Assembly: GCA_019096065.1 (NCBI GenBank)
Contig: JAGUCH010000006.1
Span: 3,306,001 to 3,370,000, forward strand
DNA: 64,000 bases
Direction of reading: 5' to 3'
DNA from: Paracyclopina nana
Lineage: Eukaryota; Arthropoda; Copepoda; Cyclopoida; Cyclopettidae
Under the pieces are notes generated by a model. The model saw only the letters and a program-made list of their open reading frames with translations. It made no database searches and was not told the origin of the DNA. A program made the position numbers and the translations under genes. Of this stretch, positions 35,768-49,781 are shown piece by piece. The number at the start of each line of letters is the position of its first letter. Within the stretch, counting starts at the first letter, position 1.

Positions 35768-37986
35768 TCAAACGGGTAAAACACTATACATAATCTCAGA
35801 TCTCAGTATTTTCCTCTGATTATTATTTTATATCACACACTATATAAAATTGATGAAAAACAAACCTGGTGAGAAAAACTTGTGAATAACGGATGCCATA
35901 TACGATGTGTACTATATTTTTTTTTTACCGAAATTGTTGTATAAAAGTTGTGTTTTTCTTTTAGTATTAGCATCATCCTGGTGAATAAAAAAGTTTGCTT
36001 CTATACTTTTTCACTTCAGTTGATGCAACTCATTTCGGTGATACCGCGCGACGACTACAAGGGGAAAATTGATGGGGATTCTCTTTTTAATTCCCCTACT
36101 ACCACTATTTTTCGGGCAGGAAAGACCCCAGGAAAAAATTCCATCATCAAATTCAATGGATATGTGTTTACCATATATCCTACCTCTCAATGTGTAGTGG
36201 AAGTAAACTTGCCCTATTGTTAGACCTCTACACACGCGTAGAGAAGCGCAAAAACCTACTCCTCTAATTTTTGCAGAGGTTGACAAAATTACAGTGAACT
36301 TTTGCTATGCTGACTGTTCTAGATCGATCCAGCTGCACATGATTCTGCACCATCCATCAATTATTTAATATGTCATTTTAAAGGTTTCAATATTTAAATG
36401 TTTGACGTACGGAGATGAACATTTTCCATAGAAAAAATATAGTTGGGTTTTTCTACGTGTTCAAAATCGCATATCGGTACTCTTGCATGTTTAGGTGAAT
36501 TCTCGTCGCATAATTCATGATGAAGTTCATGTGTACACAGTCCATCATCGCACACAACCAACCAACACGATCTTAAAAACTCATTATTCATCCATGTCAT
36601 CATCGTCATCTTCTCATCTGAGCAAGCAGGCTTTCGAAAAATGTTTACAAAATGGTTGGAAAAAAAATGAATTAAGGCACGTTTGCAAAAGCCATAAATC
36701 ATCGTAAGAGTTGAAAAAAAAACTACGACACCTGCAGCAGCAGCTAGCAGCAGTTGTGTCATAAAAATGCACAAATTGGAGCTGCTCGACACGCTTTTTA
36801 CTAGTGTATTATTCAGGCTAAAGCCCTGCAATGACAAGAGAATATCGGGAAAAAATATGAGACTTGGGTAAACCTTTTGGCATATGCTGTAAAACACTGC
36901 GATTCATGAATGAAGTAGTAAATGTCTCTAAGTTGGAATTTTGCTTGAAGAAAGTTGCGTTTCTCTGCTTTAGCGAGGGCTCTAAAATGAAAGGAGAAGA
37001 AGCAGATTTTTATGTGGTGCAAGCCGAATCTGAATCTTTGGCGTTGTGTCCTCCTCGTTAATAATTTGATGATGAACGTCATTGTGTTATGAGTGGCACG
37101 TGAGTTGTAATTAGTGAAGCGAGTCACGTTCGAGGCGGCAAAAGCAGCCAGCGACAACGCATCGAAAGTAGCACGAGCAGCATTGTTTAATGAGCAAAAT
37201 TGCAAATCGTGCTCATCCTGTTACCACCAGTCGAATTTTCTTAATTTTTTCATGCTCCAAGGAGTAATTGAATTTTGCCTGCAGGGGTTTTATTAAAGGA
37301 AGAAATGCAAATAGATATGTCAACCACAAAACGCGATGATGTTGGAGGCTGCTAATGCTGCTTTCTTTTTCTCATTATGCAGCCTTTTTTCCTTTCTTCC
37401 TATTCTTTGTTAATCTCAGTGTGTGCGAGCGTGTGTGTGTGGAGAGAGAAAACTTGAAACTTTTAATGAGCTCTGTTTGCTTCAATAGCTACTTGAAAAG
37501 TCTAAAGGTACTGAATAAGAAAGAGTCGCAAAATATCTCAAATGCTGCATGCTCTTTTCAATTTGCTCATTTCCAGGTTTTCATTGCTTTTGGGTAGGGA
37601 TGAAAATGGAAAATTACCTTATGAAGTGCTTTTAGCTTATTTGGGATATGTACGAGCTTTCGCAGTGAAGGTGCAACAAAACTTTTGTATCTTTTCATCG
37701 TTATTTGGAAGACGAGCTGGAAAAAGTTTTCCCCCCTTTGCTCCTATCTCAATCAAATTGTGGCTTAACACCATCCAACTCCTAAATGAGTTTGATCAGC
37801 TAAACAACTTTTATTTATTCGAAAAATGCGACCACCGAAATCAGGGGGAAGATATTGCAGTAAGCAAGGAGGAGGGTGAAGTAGGTGCGAATATATCATT
37901 ATTTCCCACACCCGAAAAGCCATCGAAACTTTTGGGTAAAGTTGACAATTTAAATGCAAAGTGTAACTCTGAGGAAAACCGTTCGT

Positions 37987-38003
37987 TGCTGCTGCTGCTG
38001 CTG
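37987..38003. repeat. (GCT)n microsatellite
   Basis: A short run of GCT triplets in the gene-free region. Confidence 0.85.
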
Positions 38004-38076
38004 TTGCTCCAACACACAAGTAGATGGGTTCAATATGTCGTTTAGGGGTTTACAACATCATACTTCTACATACCAT

Positions 38077-38090
38077 AGTAGTAGTAGTAG
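38077..38090. repeat. (AGT)n microsatellite
   Basis: A run of AGT triplets about 70 bp after the (GCT)n tract. Confidence 0.85.
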
Positions 38091-38185
38091 CACAAAAAAG
38101 TTTAAACTTGTACTTCTACTACACTCTAAAGGGGAGTGAAGAAAATTGCTATGATAATTTGAAGGAAGTGTCGCAGTAAAACGAA

Positions 38186-38200
38186 TGTGTGTGTGTGTGT
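38186..38200. repeat. (GT)n microsatellite
   Basis: A short GT dinucleotide run in the gene-free region. Confidence 0.85.
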
Positions 38201-41200
38201 TGCAATAAAAGCTGCTTTCAAGTCCTTGAAAATCCAATGCCACCATTTTGTGAGCCACTAAAAGAAAGCCGTCATTTATTATTTTTTCAATTATTGATGA
38301 CAAAATTGCACTTTTTTGGAAGGAAGGAAAAAGTGCAAAATAATTTTCTTTCATGTGTCTAGACTTCACCCACAGAGTGGGGAAACTGCTGCTACTGGGG
38401 AAACTGGCAAAAATTCTAATTATTCATTTTTGTTGATGAACTGGGTAGCAATTAAAAAGGTGAATTTAAAAAACGGCGTCGTCATGTGGGACCCATTCTC
38501 TCATTCATTAGTCAAAAACATCCTCTCACCCCATCTCCCTCGAAAATAAAATCTAACCTAGTTTTCAAGCAGCGCAGCTCTCAAATGCAAAATTGGCAAT
38601 AGAGTATACCATGGATTTTTTCCGTGGAAAAATCCCCTCAAAAGCCAACAGCAGCTGCTCAAATTAGCCACGTTTCCCAGATCGTCCCAATATTGACATA
38701 TTATGCTGCTTGGGTCGACTTTCAAAGCAAAGGACTTGAAAGAGCTGCAGCATGCAGCTCATTTCAAAAACTCAAATTAAACTGTATCAAATGACCACCT
38801 TTTAATAGTTTATGCAATAATTTCCTAATGAGATTGGCAGGATTGCACTAGCTCCTACTGAAAACAATTGTTATGATTATTATCAAATCAAAAAGTTTAT
38901 TTTACTTGTGCACAGTGTGGGCTAAAATAAAGGGGGATATTCTGCTAGGAGTGTAATTGCCTTCATAAAATAGAGCCACTCTGAATCTGCATTTGCTAGC
39001 TGTTGTTCCACTAGCAGCAGCAAAAAGTTAGAATAGTATGTGCATAATTTTGCCCATGTAGTGAGAGAGTGTCCAGTGTCAGATAAGACCATTTATGCTA
39101 GCATCACTCACAGGAGCAGCAGCAGCTTCGACTGAAATAAAGACCTTTTTCCTTCAGCAGAAAGCCAACCCCATCATTTTTCTGAGCATTTCTCCTGTGA
39201 AAGCCAACAAAAAATACTCTCTTCTGTTTGACAAGTCCATTTTTGGAAGGCCAGAAGAAGTGGCTGAAGTCAAACCATTAGGGATTATTTTGAGCATGGC
39301 CACCACCTTTTAGAGCTGATTTGTACTCAGTGACTGAGTGCCATAATATTCCTCTAATTTCTAAGCCTTGCTGTCAGAGATTAATAGTCTGCTGAGCCGA
39401 AATAAAGAGAGCAAATATGACAACACATGGCTCTGCTCAGCGTTATGATTCAATCTAGATAGACAAAATTGACTCTAGCACTTCTAGCTGTAGTATTTCC
39501 CGACACACTTTGACCAGACACAGCTCAAAAAATGTAATATCGTTGCGCAAAACACGTCATGGTTGCGCTGCTAAGATAAAAAAGGGAAAATGATGCTTTC
39601 CCTCAATTTTTTCTCCGTTTTTTCGGTGGGGGAGGAAGCAAGCTTGTGTTTTGATAGGTTGTAGTAACTAATGAAGATGTCTATTCAGTACATAGACTGT
39701 TTTCCCCATATACCACTCAAATCCCTTTGGTATAGAAAGAAGTTGCCAAGTCATCATCAACAAAAACATGTTGAGAGAATTTGAACAAATGAAAGGAGGA
39801 GAAGGCTTGTCATCCTTGCACACACACAGCAAATTACTTTTCTCATTTTTCTTATTGGCAACTGCAATTTGAAAATTAACTGGAGATGCAAAAAGCAGTG
39901 TTTGTCAATTTGTCTCTCCCTAGGGACTTTACAAATCCAGTTGCTGTTTATTACTGCTATTCTAGAGGGGAGAACTAGCTGCTAATTTGGCTATGGACTC
40001 TATTGGTATGTGTGGAGTCAACAACATGCTGCTCATTTAATGTCCTCGTGTTAATCTGTTACAAGCTTTGGCTAAAGTGTAACAACCATTAAGGAGGGTT
40101 TCAAATGCTCTCTCTCTCTCGAATTGAGCACATTTCCTGCCATGGTCGCAGCAGGAGCTCACTTTTTCATGTTTGTGCTGTGTGTACCACCATCATCCCT
40201 GATGTCAATTGACATGGAAGTCAATCTAGTGTGTATTTCCTCTGCTACTTTTCCCTTGTCATCATCACTAGCTGCTTTCCAGAGGAGGCAAAAATTCCAA
40301 AAGGCTTTCGTTTTTTGCTTCCATTATGAAATGATATTGTTCAATTGGCCATTTTATTGTCATTTGCAGCCCTTTTGTCACTGAATTTGTCACGCAACCT
40401 TTGTAATGAAAACCAAAAAAGGTACTACTACGACCATTCACCAGTTATGCTAACAAAAAGCTAGGGGGATTATTTTGATATCTGCCTACTTTGCATTCTT
40501 CACAGATGGATTCGGAAAAATAATGCTACTTTACCTCACTAGCTGAAATTGGGAAGGTAGTGAATTAACCAGTCACTGCAAGTCCAGTCATTCTCAATGA
40601 CACCATTAGAAAGCAGGGCCACAAACAGAGGAATCAGAGGTGGTTTTTCAAAACCTTTCCCCCAGTGTGCATTTGCATCAATTGAAAAGGAATATGAATC
40701 CATCATCCATGGTTAGGGCTAGCATTGTTGCTCCATATAACGGACATTAACAATGAAAAAAGGGGTTAAAACAAGAAAGCCAAGTCCCAAGGGGGGTAGG
40801 GTTGAATTTTGATGCTGGAGCAAAAAACAGTATAGTAGTAGCAAGGCTTGACATTGCATTGTTTGGAACCAACTTTTTATACAGAGATACACACATATGG
40901 TGTATAAAGAACATACCTCGCTCTCTCTCCTACTAGGATAGGGGTTTTTGATGATGCTTTTTTTGCTCACAAAAGAGCCTGTCACAAAATAGAGAGAGAG
41001 CAGCGAGAGCAAACAAAATGATGTTACTGGGAAAATTTCATAATGAACTGCTCGCATTATTATACTGCTTTGACACCGTTTTTTCCCATCAAATTCCACT
41101 TTTTTGCTGTACTAACCCATGGTCTCCTCCCATGGGAGTATTTTATAGTGTGAAAGCCTCAGCTTCGAAGAAGATACAATAATAACAATAATGGCGTTGC

Positions 41201-44200
41201 AGCTTGTTACACGTCTTCTTCATCCTTTGCGGTAAGTAAGAGGCTGGCTAAGAGGGGTTGATTGTTAGGACAACAAAGGCTGTTCATCTAAGAACAATGA
41301 AAGAAAGCACTCGATGCTTTGCCAGAGAAGCGACAACGCCAATATTGGCGCCAAAATTGACGAGAAGCCGGCAAAATTAGAAAGCTTGCTTTTTTAAGTA
41401 ACCTCAGAGTTTTGATGCCTGCATGTGGTTCTTTATCAGTACTCTAGCAAAAATATGGAGTGTTTGTTTTGGGGAATAAGTGTTTTCTCGCGGTCTCTCT
41501 TTTCTTGGCTGTTTCCCCCTCTCATCAATGCATTTATGAAAGTTGTTGCACCACTTTTCAATTACGACTACTACCACATATGGAGGAAAAACTCCTCTTT
41601 ACAATGCTTTTGACCTCAATTTTTCGGTTATAATTGTCCTTGGTCGGGAAAATCTCCTTTGAAGTCGAAATGGGGATGGAAAATTGGCTACTACCGAAGA
41701 AGAAAAGTTTTTCTACTACTAAAGAAAAATTCCCCCGGGGTATTTGTCAAAGTCATCATAAAGCAGTGGTAAGGGTCCAAGATTTGCCTCGGGTCCAAAA
41801 AAGTGTACACAGCGTATTTGGCTTTTTTCCTTTGTAGCGGGGTATTTTAAATATCAGATATCATGCCTTTTTTTGGACGAAAAAATAATGCAGATGGACA
41901 AGCATGCATAATAAGTAATGTATTTTTGGGGCAGCAGCCATTTTGAATTTTTTTCAACAGTCAAGAGTGTCCGACCCCACGGGCAATCATAAAAATCCAA
42001 CAACGCAAATCCCAAATTTAGAGCTAAACTGACTTATGAAAGGATTTACGAGCAACATAGTCTGGGGCACTTGAGCAAGAGCAAAAATATGCCGACGCCA
42101 AATGCAGACTTTTTCAGCTACAACACTACTGGAAGATGGCAAAGCCCCTCGAGCCAAAGTCAGCTCTCAAAACACTCTTTAAAGCTTGCCACACAAAGGA
42201 CCTAAAAATATATTAGGCAAATGTTAGAGCTGATTTTCTCGTAAATTCATCAGTTTAAATGTTATTTCCATTGGAGAAAATATTCCATTTCTGTCTTGAA
42301 TAGAAAGAAAGGTCAGCACACTCCGATAAAAGTCAACTCATTCAAAAATAAAGCTAGGTATAGTTGACTTGACGTACTCAGAGTTGAGAGGTTCTGGGGT
42401 TGTTTTGTGCAAACTGTAGACGTATAGTTATATGTACTCGTTACTACTTGGTTTGCAAAGCTCGAGGGTTGGTGGCTGTGAACAACAGCAATCTTTAGCC
42501 ACGGGCATAAAGGTGGGTGAAGGGGAGCAATAAAAAGATTGCCAAGAAAAGATGAAAAGAAGGAGAATAAACTGCAATCCATTCATTATGCTGGCTACAG
42601 TGAAGAAAAAAGAACCCTCAGTCAAAATTGTGTTCATTAGCAGAAAAATTTTAATCATAGCCATTGACCTCCTCCTTTTTAGCTCTCTTTTGAGAGGAGG
42701 AAAAAACGACAGGAAAACAGTCAGACTTTGAAGTAAAAACAAAAAAGTTGCTCCAGGGTGATTGGGAAGTCTCAAAAGATGTCAACTTCTGATGTAGCTG
42801 CTTACTTTGTCGTATAACAGTCGAAGTCCGTTATTTATGCTTCCGAAATTCGGAAAAGTAACAAGACTGAAAACAGCTTTGGGCATCTCTTAAAATTCTT
42901 CCAATTTTAGCACTTTTCTCGAACCTTCATTTTTCCTCACAAAAATCTATCCTTTTTTTAAAAAAAAAAGAAATTCAAAGAACTTGTCTCGTAAAAAAAT
43001 GCTAAACCTTGAGCAATCATTACCACGTGTTTCTGTTTCCTCAGGAGCAGAAGCATCGATTTTTTTCCGTCTATTCCAGTGCTGTCAATTATATGTTTGC
43101 TTGAGCAGGAAAAGCCAAATCCTTTTTGTTGTAGTTGTAGTGGAAAAAACCGTTTCTATTGAAGCCAGTTTGGCAGTTTACCCATTTTCAATCGCATTTT
43201 TGGAACTTTGGGGCCGACGATGGATATACACAAGAGCGGCTGGGGTCGGGGAATTGCCCCCTTCAATACTTTGAGTTCTATTCACCAACAAATTCAGGCA
43301 TTATGTACCACTGGGGGACGCAATCAATTAGATCGACGAACACAATTGGTCACGCACTACCACAGAAGTACATCAAATTGAATCACATGCAACATTCCAC
43401 ATTCCAAAGTTGTTGCCTTTTTTCGCTCAGTACCCATCGCACAGTGGATTATTTTGCAATTTTGGCGCGCATTGAAAAACTCGATTTTTTAGGAAATGTT
43501 TTTTTGTCTTGCTTGTTGCCGCTTCCAGGGATCTAACTATACTTAATATTTAAGTTCAAATTGCCCACTGTGGGCAGGCATTTTAGTTACGGACATACTA
43601 TGTAAATGGGCATTCAAATAGTTTTTCGAACTAAAATGCGCGCCCCTCGATTCCGCATCATTGTGACCATGCAAGCAAAAGGCTTTTGAAAAGCTCTGCA
43701 CATGCTCACAAATCCCAATAGCTATATATGTGTGTGCGAAAAATTTATGTCATTCGCTTTAACAGTGCTTTGTGCTGCCGGATTTTTTTCGAAATGCCGA
43801 AAATACAGGAAGCTCTAATTTGTTTTAATGCCCAATAATTGAACGTAAAAAGCTCCATTTGCGCTGTGAAAAGAGAAAATTTCCGAAGAACCCAGCCAAG
43901 CTTAAAAGAAAATAACAACTCGGAAGTTTTCGCCTTACCTTCAATTCAAGAGAAAGATAATTTCAACATCGCTTTTTTCACTCACATTAACACAAACTGA
44001 GGTGGTCAGTTCGAGAGAAACCTCGATCCTATTCAAAGCCTGAATTTTTTGTAGCGAGATGCCTCAAATTTTGCTTCTTCACATTTGCCAGAAAAAACCA
44101 TACGAAATTTCAGTCTTGTTTAAAGCTGCGACACTTCTGAATCGGGAAAAAGCACAACACCAGATTTTTTGACTGATGAAGCCTTAATGTTGGTAGCTCG

Positions 44201-44214
44201 CTGCACAAAGACAG

Positions 44215-46000
44215 TTAAGAGTGAGAATCCCATAGCAGTGCAGAAGGAGTCTAGTGGCTCCGACAGCTTTTCAAAAATCTTATGGACCATCTTGAGGGGC
44301 TACCCCTAGATACTCACTGTACCAAAGGGTTTTGCCCTCGGACCCCTGGGAGGGGAGATACACGCCCCCAAAGTTTGGAGAAATTCTTGTGTAGTAAAAC
44401 TTTGGACCCCCCTGGTGGCCACATGAGGCAACTTTTATCGACCCATTTTTTGTGCATTGTTATACCCCCTAAGGGTCTCTTGGGAAATGGGATAAAAGTT
44501 GTCGTTATGCATGCCCACTGTGCTCCAGGGGGCAATATGTTATTTTTAGGGGGTAACTTTGGCGCAAAATTGAGGAACCTTCCCGCGGATGAATTTTTTT
44601 CATTTTTTTCACAGAGTCAGCCAATGGTTAGTACTTTCATATAAAAGAATAAAAAAATGACCCTTTTTTGTTTAGAGCCAGATATTGTCCGTCAAAGTTT
44701 TGCTTATTTTAGCCAATATAACTTTGTTTTACAGACTTCAGATTTATGGCCTAAAAAAGAAATTTTATTATAATTATTATATGTTGTGAACAATACTTAT
44801 TTTGGTCATTTTTTGTTTTGGCTGCATCTAGGGGTACTTCCTTAATAAAAGTTTTAGAATTTTTGGAAAAAAATGGTTTAATTTTAAAACCTTAGTTTCT
44901 GAGTGATAAAATGAAAATGCATGAACTGGAAATGAAATTTTATTATAAATATGGGGTATAAGGAGCAATTTTTATTATTGTCATACCTAGGTGTTCTCGA
45001 TTTTAGGGGTAGTTATTTCATAAAAACTAATACATTTACTGTTAAAGTACCCCCAAAAATGATCCAACACTATCATGACAATGATAAAAGTTGTTGAATG
45101 TACCACATATTTATAATAAAATTTCATTTTCAGCTCAATATATTTAAGTTCATTTAACAAATATGTAAGTTTAAACAAGACTGATGTATGTTTATTATAA
45201 AAGTATCTTGAAAAGTAATCAAACGTTATTTTAGTAAAAATAAAAGTTGCTTACCACTGCCAATAATTATAATAAAATTTCATTTTCAGAGGTGAAAAAT
45301 GAATTTTGTAACATACAAACTTAATTCTTGCAACTAGCACCAATTTTTCAAAAAATCATATAACTTTTATTTAGGAAGTGCCCCTAGATGCAGCCAAAAC
45401 AAAAAATGACCAAAATAAGTATTGTTCACAACATATAATAATTATAATAAAATTTCTTTTTTAGGCCATAAATCTGAAGTCTGTAAAACAAAGTTATATT
45501 GGCTAAAATAAGCAAAACTTTGACGGACAATATCTGGCTCTAAACAAAAAAGGGTCATTTTTTTATTCTTTTATATGAAAGTACTAACCATTGGCTGACT
45601 CTGTGAAAAAAATGAAAAAAATTCATCCGCGGGAAGGTTCCTCAATTTTGCGCCAAAGTTACCCCCTAAAAATAACATATTGCCCCCTGGAGCACAGTGG
45701 GCATGCATGACGACAACTTTTATCCCATTTCCCAAGAGACCCTTAGGGGGTATAACAATGCACAAAAAATGGGTCAATAAAAGTTGCCTCATGTGGCCAC
45801 CAGGGGGGTCCAAAGTTTTACTACATAAGAATTTCTCCAAACTTTGGAGGTGTGTATCTCCCCTCCCAGGGGTCCGAGGGCAAAACCTTTTGGTACAGTG
45901 AGTATCTAGGGGCAGCCCCTCAAGATGGTCCATAAGATTTTTGAAAAGCTGTCGGAGCCACTAGACTCCTTCTGCACTGCTATGGGATTCTCACTCTTAA
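44215..46000. mobile_element. 1.79-kb foldback element with 639-bp arms and TTAA borders
   Basis: The arms 44215-44853 and 45362-46000 are inverted copies with no gap. In the first 628 bp I count eight differences, all transitions (about 98.7% identity), after which they begin to diverge. The outer ends are TTAA followed by GAGTGAGAATCCC and the mirrored GGGATTCTCACTC followed by TTAA. TTAA is the target site used by piggyBac-type and some other DNA transposons. The 508-bp centre contains degenerate copies of a repeat seen in the arms. No transposase is encoded. Each arm has an open frame of about 120 codons (44282-44644 plus, 45571-45933 minus) of unknown meaning. It is best read as a non-autonomous foldback transposon; a recent inverted duplication is the alternative. 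Confidence 0.85.
44757..45480. repeat. Degenerate ~160-170-bp subrepeats in the foldback centre
   Basis: A motif close to GAAATTTTATTATAA recurs on the plus strand near 44.76 and 44.93 kb and inverted near 45.13, 45.27 and 45.45 kb. It is often followed, about 75 bp on, by an AGGGGTACTT-like motif. The spacing of about 155-175 bp suggests ancestral tandem units reversed about the centre. Confidence 0.6.
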
Positions 46001-47940
46001 CACTTTTTTAATTTTCATCAGGTCTTCGTTGATGTTGCCAAAAGTTGCTTAATTCACTTGACAAACAATTCACCTGGAGTTGAGACAGAAAAAGACAGGA
46101 TTTTCGAACACGTTTGTTCACGTCATTTTTTGATCAAGGATTTTTCACGAATTTTTCAGCTGCGTGCGATCACGCGCAATAACAAACAAAAACTGAAGAA
46201 ATTGATGAGCAATTTGTTTGGCTGAGACAAAAAGCTTCAAGATGAGTGTCGTGCGTTGAGTTTCTACCGTCGAATTTGGTTGTCTCAGTTTAGAAGCAAG
46301 AAAGGGGTAATCAGCGTCAATAAAGAGCATAAAAATACGAGAGGGGGTTTAAAATTCTACCGTCTTCAATTGTTGTAAGGTAAACGGGGCTTTGGCAATA
46401 AAGAATGGCATTAGTTAACGATATCCTCGAAGTTTTATATATAGACTCAAGTTACAATTTTCTTGGCCATAAAAAGCTCGCCCTGGGCTCAAATCGATCT
46501 TCCTAAAGGGTAGGGAATGGGGTCACCAGCAGCCAACAAAAGCCAACGATTTGAGGCGATTTCTCGCCAATAATTTTGCCTCACTTTTCTTCGGGGAGGT
46601 TGCGTGAGAAGCAGGAATAAACTAACGCACTGCATTGACCCACTTACGCACGTTTTTTCCGATTTTATTTTTCCTCGGCAATTTAGGAAGTTCTTGATTG
46701 TTTGGCCTGGGAGAAAATGAAGGCTTGCATTGATTGGAAAGCAATTATTGCAGTTTTTTGTTTGGCTCCCAAAAACCCTAGCTTGGCATTTTTATTAGCC
46801 TATTCACAAAGGAGGGAGGGGAGCCTTTTTATTCCGAAATGACCAGAAGAGAATTTCTCGGGAAAATTGGAAGATTTCAACGCTCCTGGCCACCTCATTG
46901 TTGCTGCACATATCAAGGCTATTTTCAAGTGATTGCCCAAACCAAGATCCATGAAAGAGGTATGTGCACCTGTAAAATATGGTATCTTCCCATGGGATCA
47001 GGATTGTTTTTCATATGCTAGTACAATAAGAAAACAAAGGCTGTGTAGCTGCACTTTTCTGGGAATTAGCATAAATAAGGACTAACTCAATAGGATCCCC
47101 TCTCCATTTAATGGCTCTTGGTTCAAAAATATCGTCTTCCCAGCAATGTGGCACGTCGTCATTATTCACCAGTTTGCGGTCAATGCTTGCGGGTACAATT
47201 CGACCCAAGTATACACTATATATAGCATAAAATGAGCTTGAAAAAGAGCGATTGCGATGAGTTTCCAAGATTAAGGTGATTTTTTCCTGGCCAACATGTG
47301 GCGAATGCACTTGTAGAAACTCTATACCTCGAAATTTCCACAGCCAAAACGAAAAAGCACCTTAAAAATACCGTTTCCCAAGTAATCAAAAAAATATTGG
47401 TGAAATGGCAAGTACAGAAATGTTTTATCAAGTGAGATAAGCATCAGACTCAGAAACTTGTTATTTTGGGAATAAGGCAAAAAATGACAGAATCTGAGCT
47501 TTGAAAATTAGGGTCAATTCTATATGTATATGCTACATGTTCCTTTTGTGCAGTTTCACAGCAGAACGATTGATCAGATCCAAAGAATTGCATGAGGAAA
47601 AAGCAGGCAAAAACACAATAGGTTGTGATCAAAATGCATCAAAAGCAGAGAGATAATTTGTTCTGACTTGACAGCAGCAGCAGCCTTGCCATTGCAACAG
47701 CTTGTCAATAGTTGACTGGAAGTGGAAAATTAATGACACATTTTTTTCCTCGTCAAAATCCAGGTATATAGAAATGCAGGCTAGACTTGGTCGAGACGGC
47801 AACTAGCTAAAAAAACTTGTTTGCGCGACTTTTCCAAGCATGAAAAAAATGATCCAAAAAACTGCTGAGAACCAAAATTTATTGGGGCAATGATGGCTAA
47901 AAAGTGCAAAAGCGGGATAAGGCAGATAGAGTCTGATTCC

Positions 47941-47958
47941 AAAAAAAAAAAAAAAAAA
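47941..47958. repeat. A18 homopolymer
   Basis: A run of eighteen A. No retrotransposon body is recognisable to its left, so it is probably a simple repeat. Confidence 0.85.
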
Positions 47959-49762
47959 TTTCGCCATTTGAAAAAGAGCATGTTTTGATGTAAGTTTTGA
48001 AATAATACTAAAAGGTGAAATCATAATTTTTATTTGGGATGAATTTTCATGTAAGCTAAGAGCACTTTTTGCTGCCTTTTTCCGTGGATCAGACTGTAGC
48101 GTTGGGCCAATAATAATCTCAAGCATTGGCCTTGAAATATTTGCCAGTCAAGATAGCATCGTTATCCCCGACCCCCACAGTCAGAATCTAAAAAACTCAA
48201 TGGCTAGCCATGGGCTGGCTGCTGATGGTCAACAACTTTAGTTTGTTATTGTGTGCCGAAATCCAGGTCCTTTTAGGCTGCTGCTTTAGTTGTACCACTT
48301 GTTTGCTTCCAATTTATCAGCTTTTGTCAAGGCTTATCTGACGCTCCTCGAGCTGCCACTACTGGACAGACGTTTTTTGACTCGAAATGACCTTTTTTGA
48401 CGTGCATGGCCAAAACGCCTCTTAGCTACTTCGAAAACGTCTCAATAAAGACCCGTTTGAAAGAAAAAAACCGTCCACTCAGTATAAATGCCAATGGCGC
48501 GGAAACTCCAGATTTGCAGGCCCTTATACGCTGTAGTGGCATTAAACGACTTTTTTCCACATCTCAACAGACGTTTTCCTACAAAAATCCACCAAATATT
48601 GAATTGTCATCCAGTTATTTCAGGTCAGCTTAATCACATTATGCACAGTAAACTATTTTTGCTGTATTTGCATGCGCATGCCGAGCAGCTGAGCGTTATT
48701 TATTTTGTCCTAAAAAAAGCTCCAATTGGGACAGATTGAGTGTATGAAATCAATGTTAGCCATGCTCTACTAGCTATGGCAGCCGCTTTTTTGTCAACAT
48801 TATTATATAATCTAGCTATGCAAATGAGCTGCTCGCTTCTCGCGCAGATTTTGCGAGGAGCCAGAGCTTTTTTCCCCAAAATACACAATTTGGCTGTATA
48901 CAGACATTTGAGGACTTCCAGCTGCTCCGAAATAATCAAGAACAAAGGCTAACGCGTAAAAAATGGCAGTAGTTGTTGTGTTTTTTGATAGTGTGCAATC
49001 CTGATGCACTTTTGTATTTTGTTTGGTCTACACCCCACAGCCTTATTGACACTTCTAATTTGATCTTTGGCCATAAATATGCTGCATAGCACAATATTGC
49101 TGCAGAGGAGAAAACTCGTAAAAAAGCCACGTTTCAGTATATGTACTCCCAATATTCATTACATTGTTGGCACCTGATGATAATATGGAAAGTAGCAGCG
49201 GAGCCAGCAATGTAACCGGTTGTATTTATGTATTTTACGAGAATTGCGTGGGTTGTGTCAAATGGAGCACACATTACATGCAAATGTGACCAACTATGCA
49301 GCACAGTGGCACCACAGCAGAAGACCACAAATTATCTTTTTTTTTTCCTCGCTCTCCCTTTTTCTTTGGAAAAATACAGGGGATCCTCGTTATGCAGCTA
49401 TGTATCTGGAAAAGCAATCTTTAGCCATTTTTCTCTAGCAGCAGCCCATTCTTCACTACTTTTATACAATGTGCAACAAATCTTTCAGCTGCATGCATGC
49501 TTCATACTATAGCTTTGAAGCCGGAGTAAAGCTTAGCAAAACAAGACTGAAAATGCAATCAGAGCACTCCTCGCTCGAATTCCAATGAATTCCCCTGGAT
49601 TTCAGATTTCCAATTTCATGCGCTAATTGTCTGTATAATCGCCATGGAAACGAATGGAGGAAGCCTTTCGAACGCTGCTTGTGAGGCCAAAAAAGCCAAC
49701 TTTAGACCTGAGTGCACATCATAAACTGGTTTTGCATGTCAACGCTTTTTTTCGACGACCAT

Positions 49763-49781
49763 GAAGAAGAAGAAGAAGAAG
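49763..49781. repeat. (GAA)6 microsatellite
   Basis: A purine-only GAA triplet run in the gene-free region. Confidence 0.85.

Larger units (their letters stand above)
35990..44214. other. Gene-free region, first part (8.2 kb)
   Basis: No exon series was recognised on either strand. Short simple repeats occur, including (GT)n near 37.43 and 38.19 kb, (GCT)n at 37.99 kb, (AGT)n at 38.08 kb and (CT)n near 40.11 kb. The open frames found are short and lack splice or composition support. It may be the regulatory landscape of FoxP or of a gene beyond the right edge. Confidence 0.5.

Noticed and set aside
44282..44644. 120-codon frame in the foldback arm (and its copy at 45571-45933)
   Set aside because: Most of the arm differences that fall in it change the amino acid and no known domain is seen, so I do not call it a gene.
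47941..47958. A18 run as a possible retrotransposon tail
   Set aside because: No reverse-transcriptase remnant, promoter boxes or target-site duplication could be seen around it.
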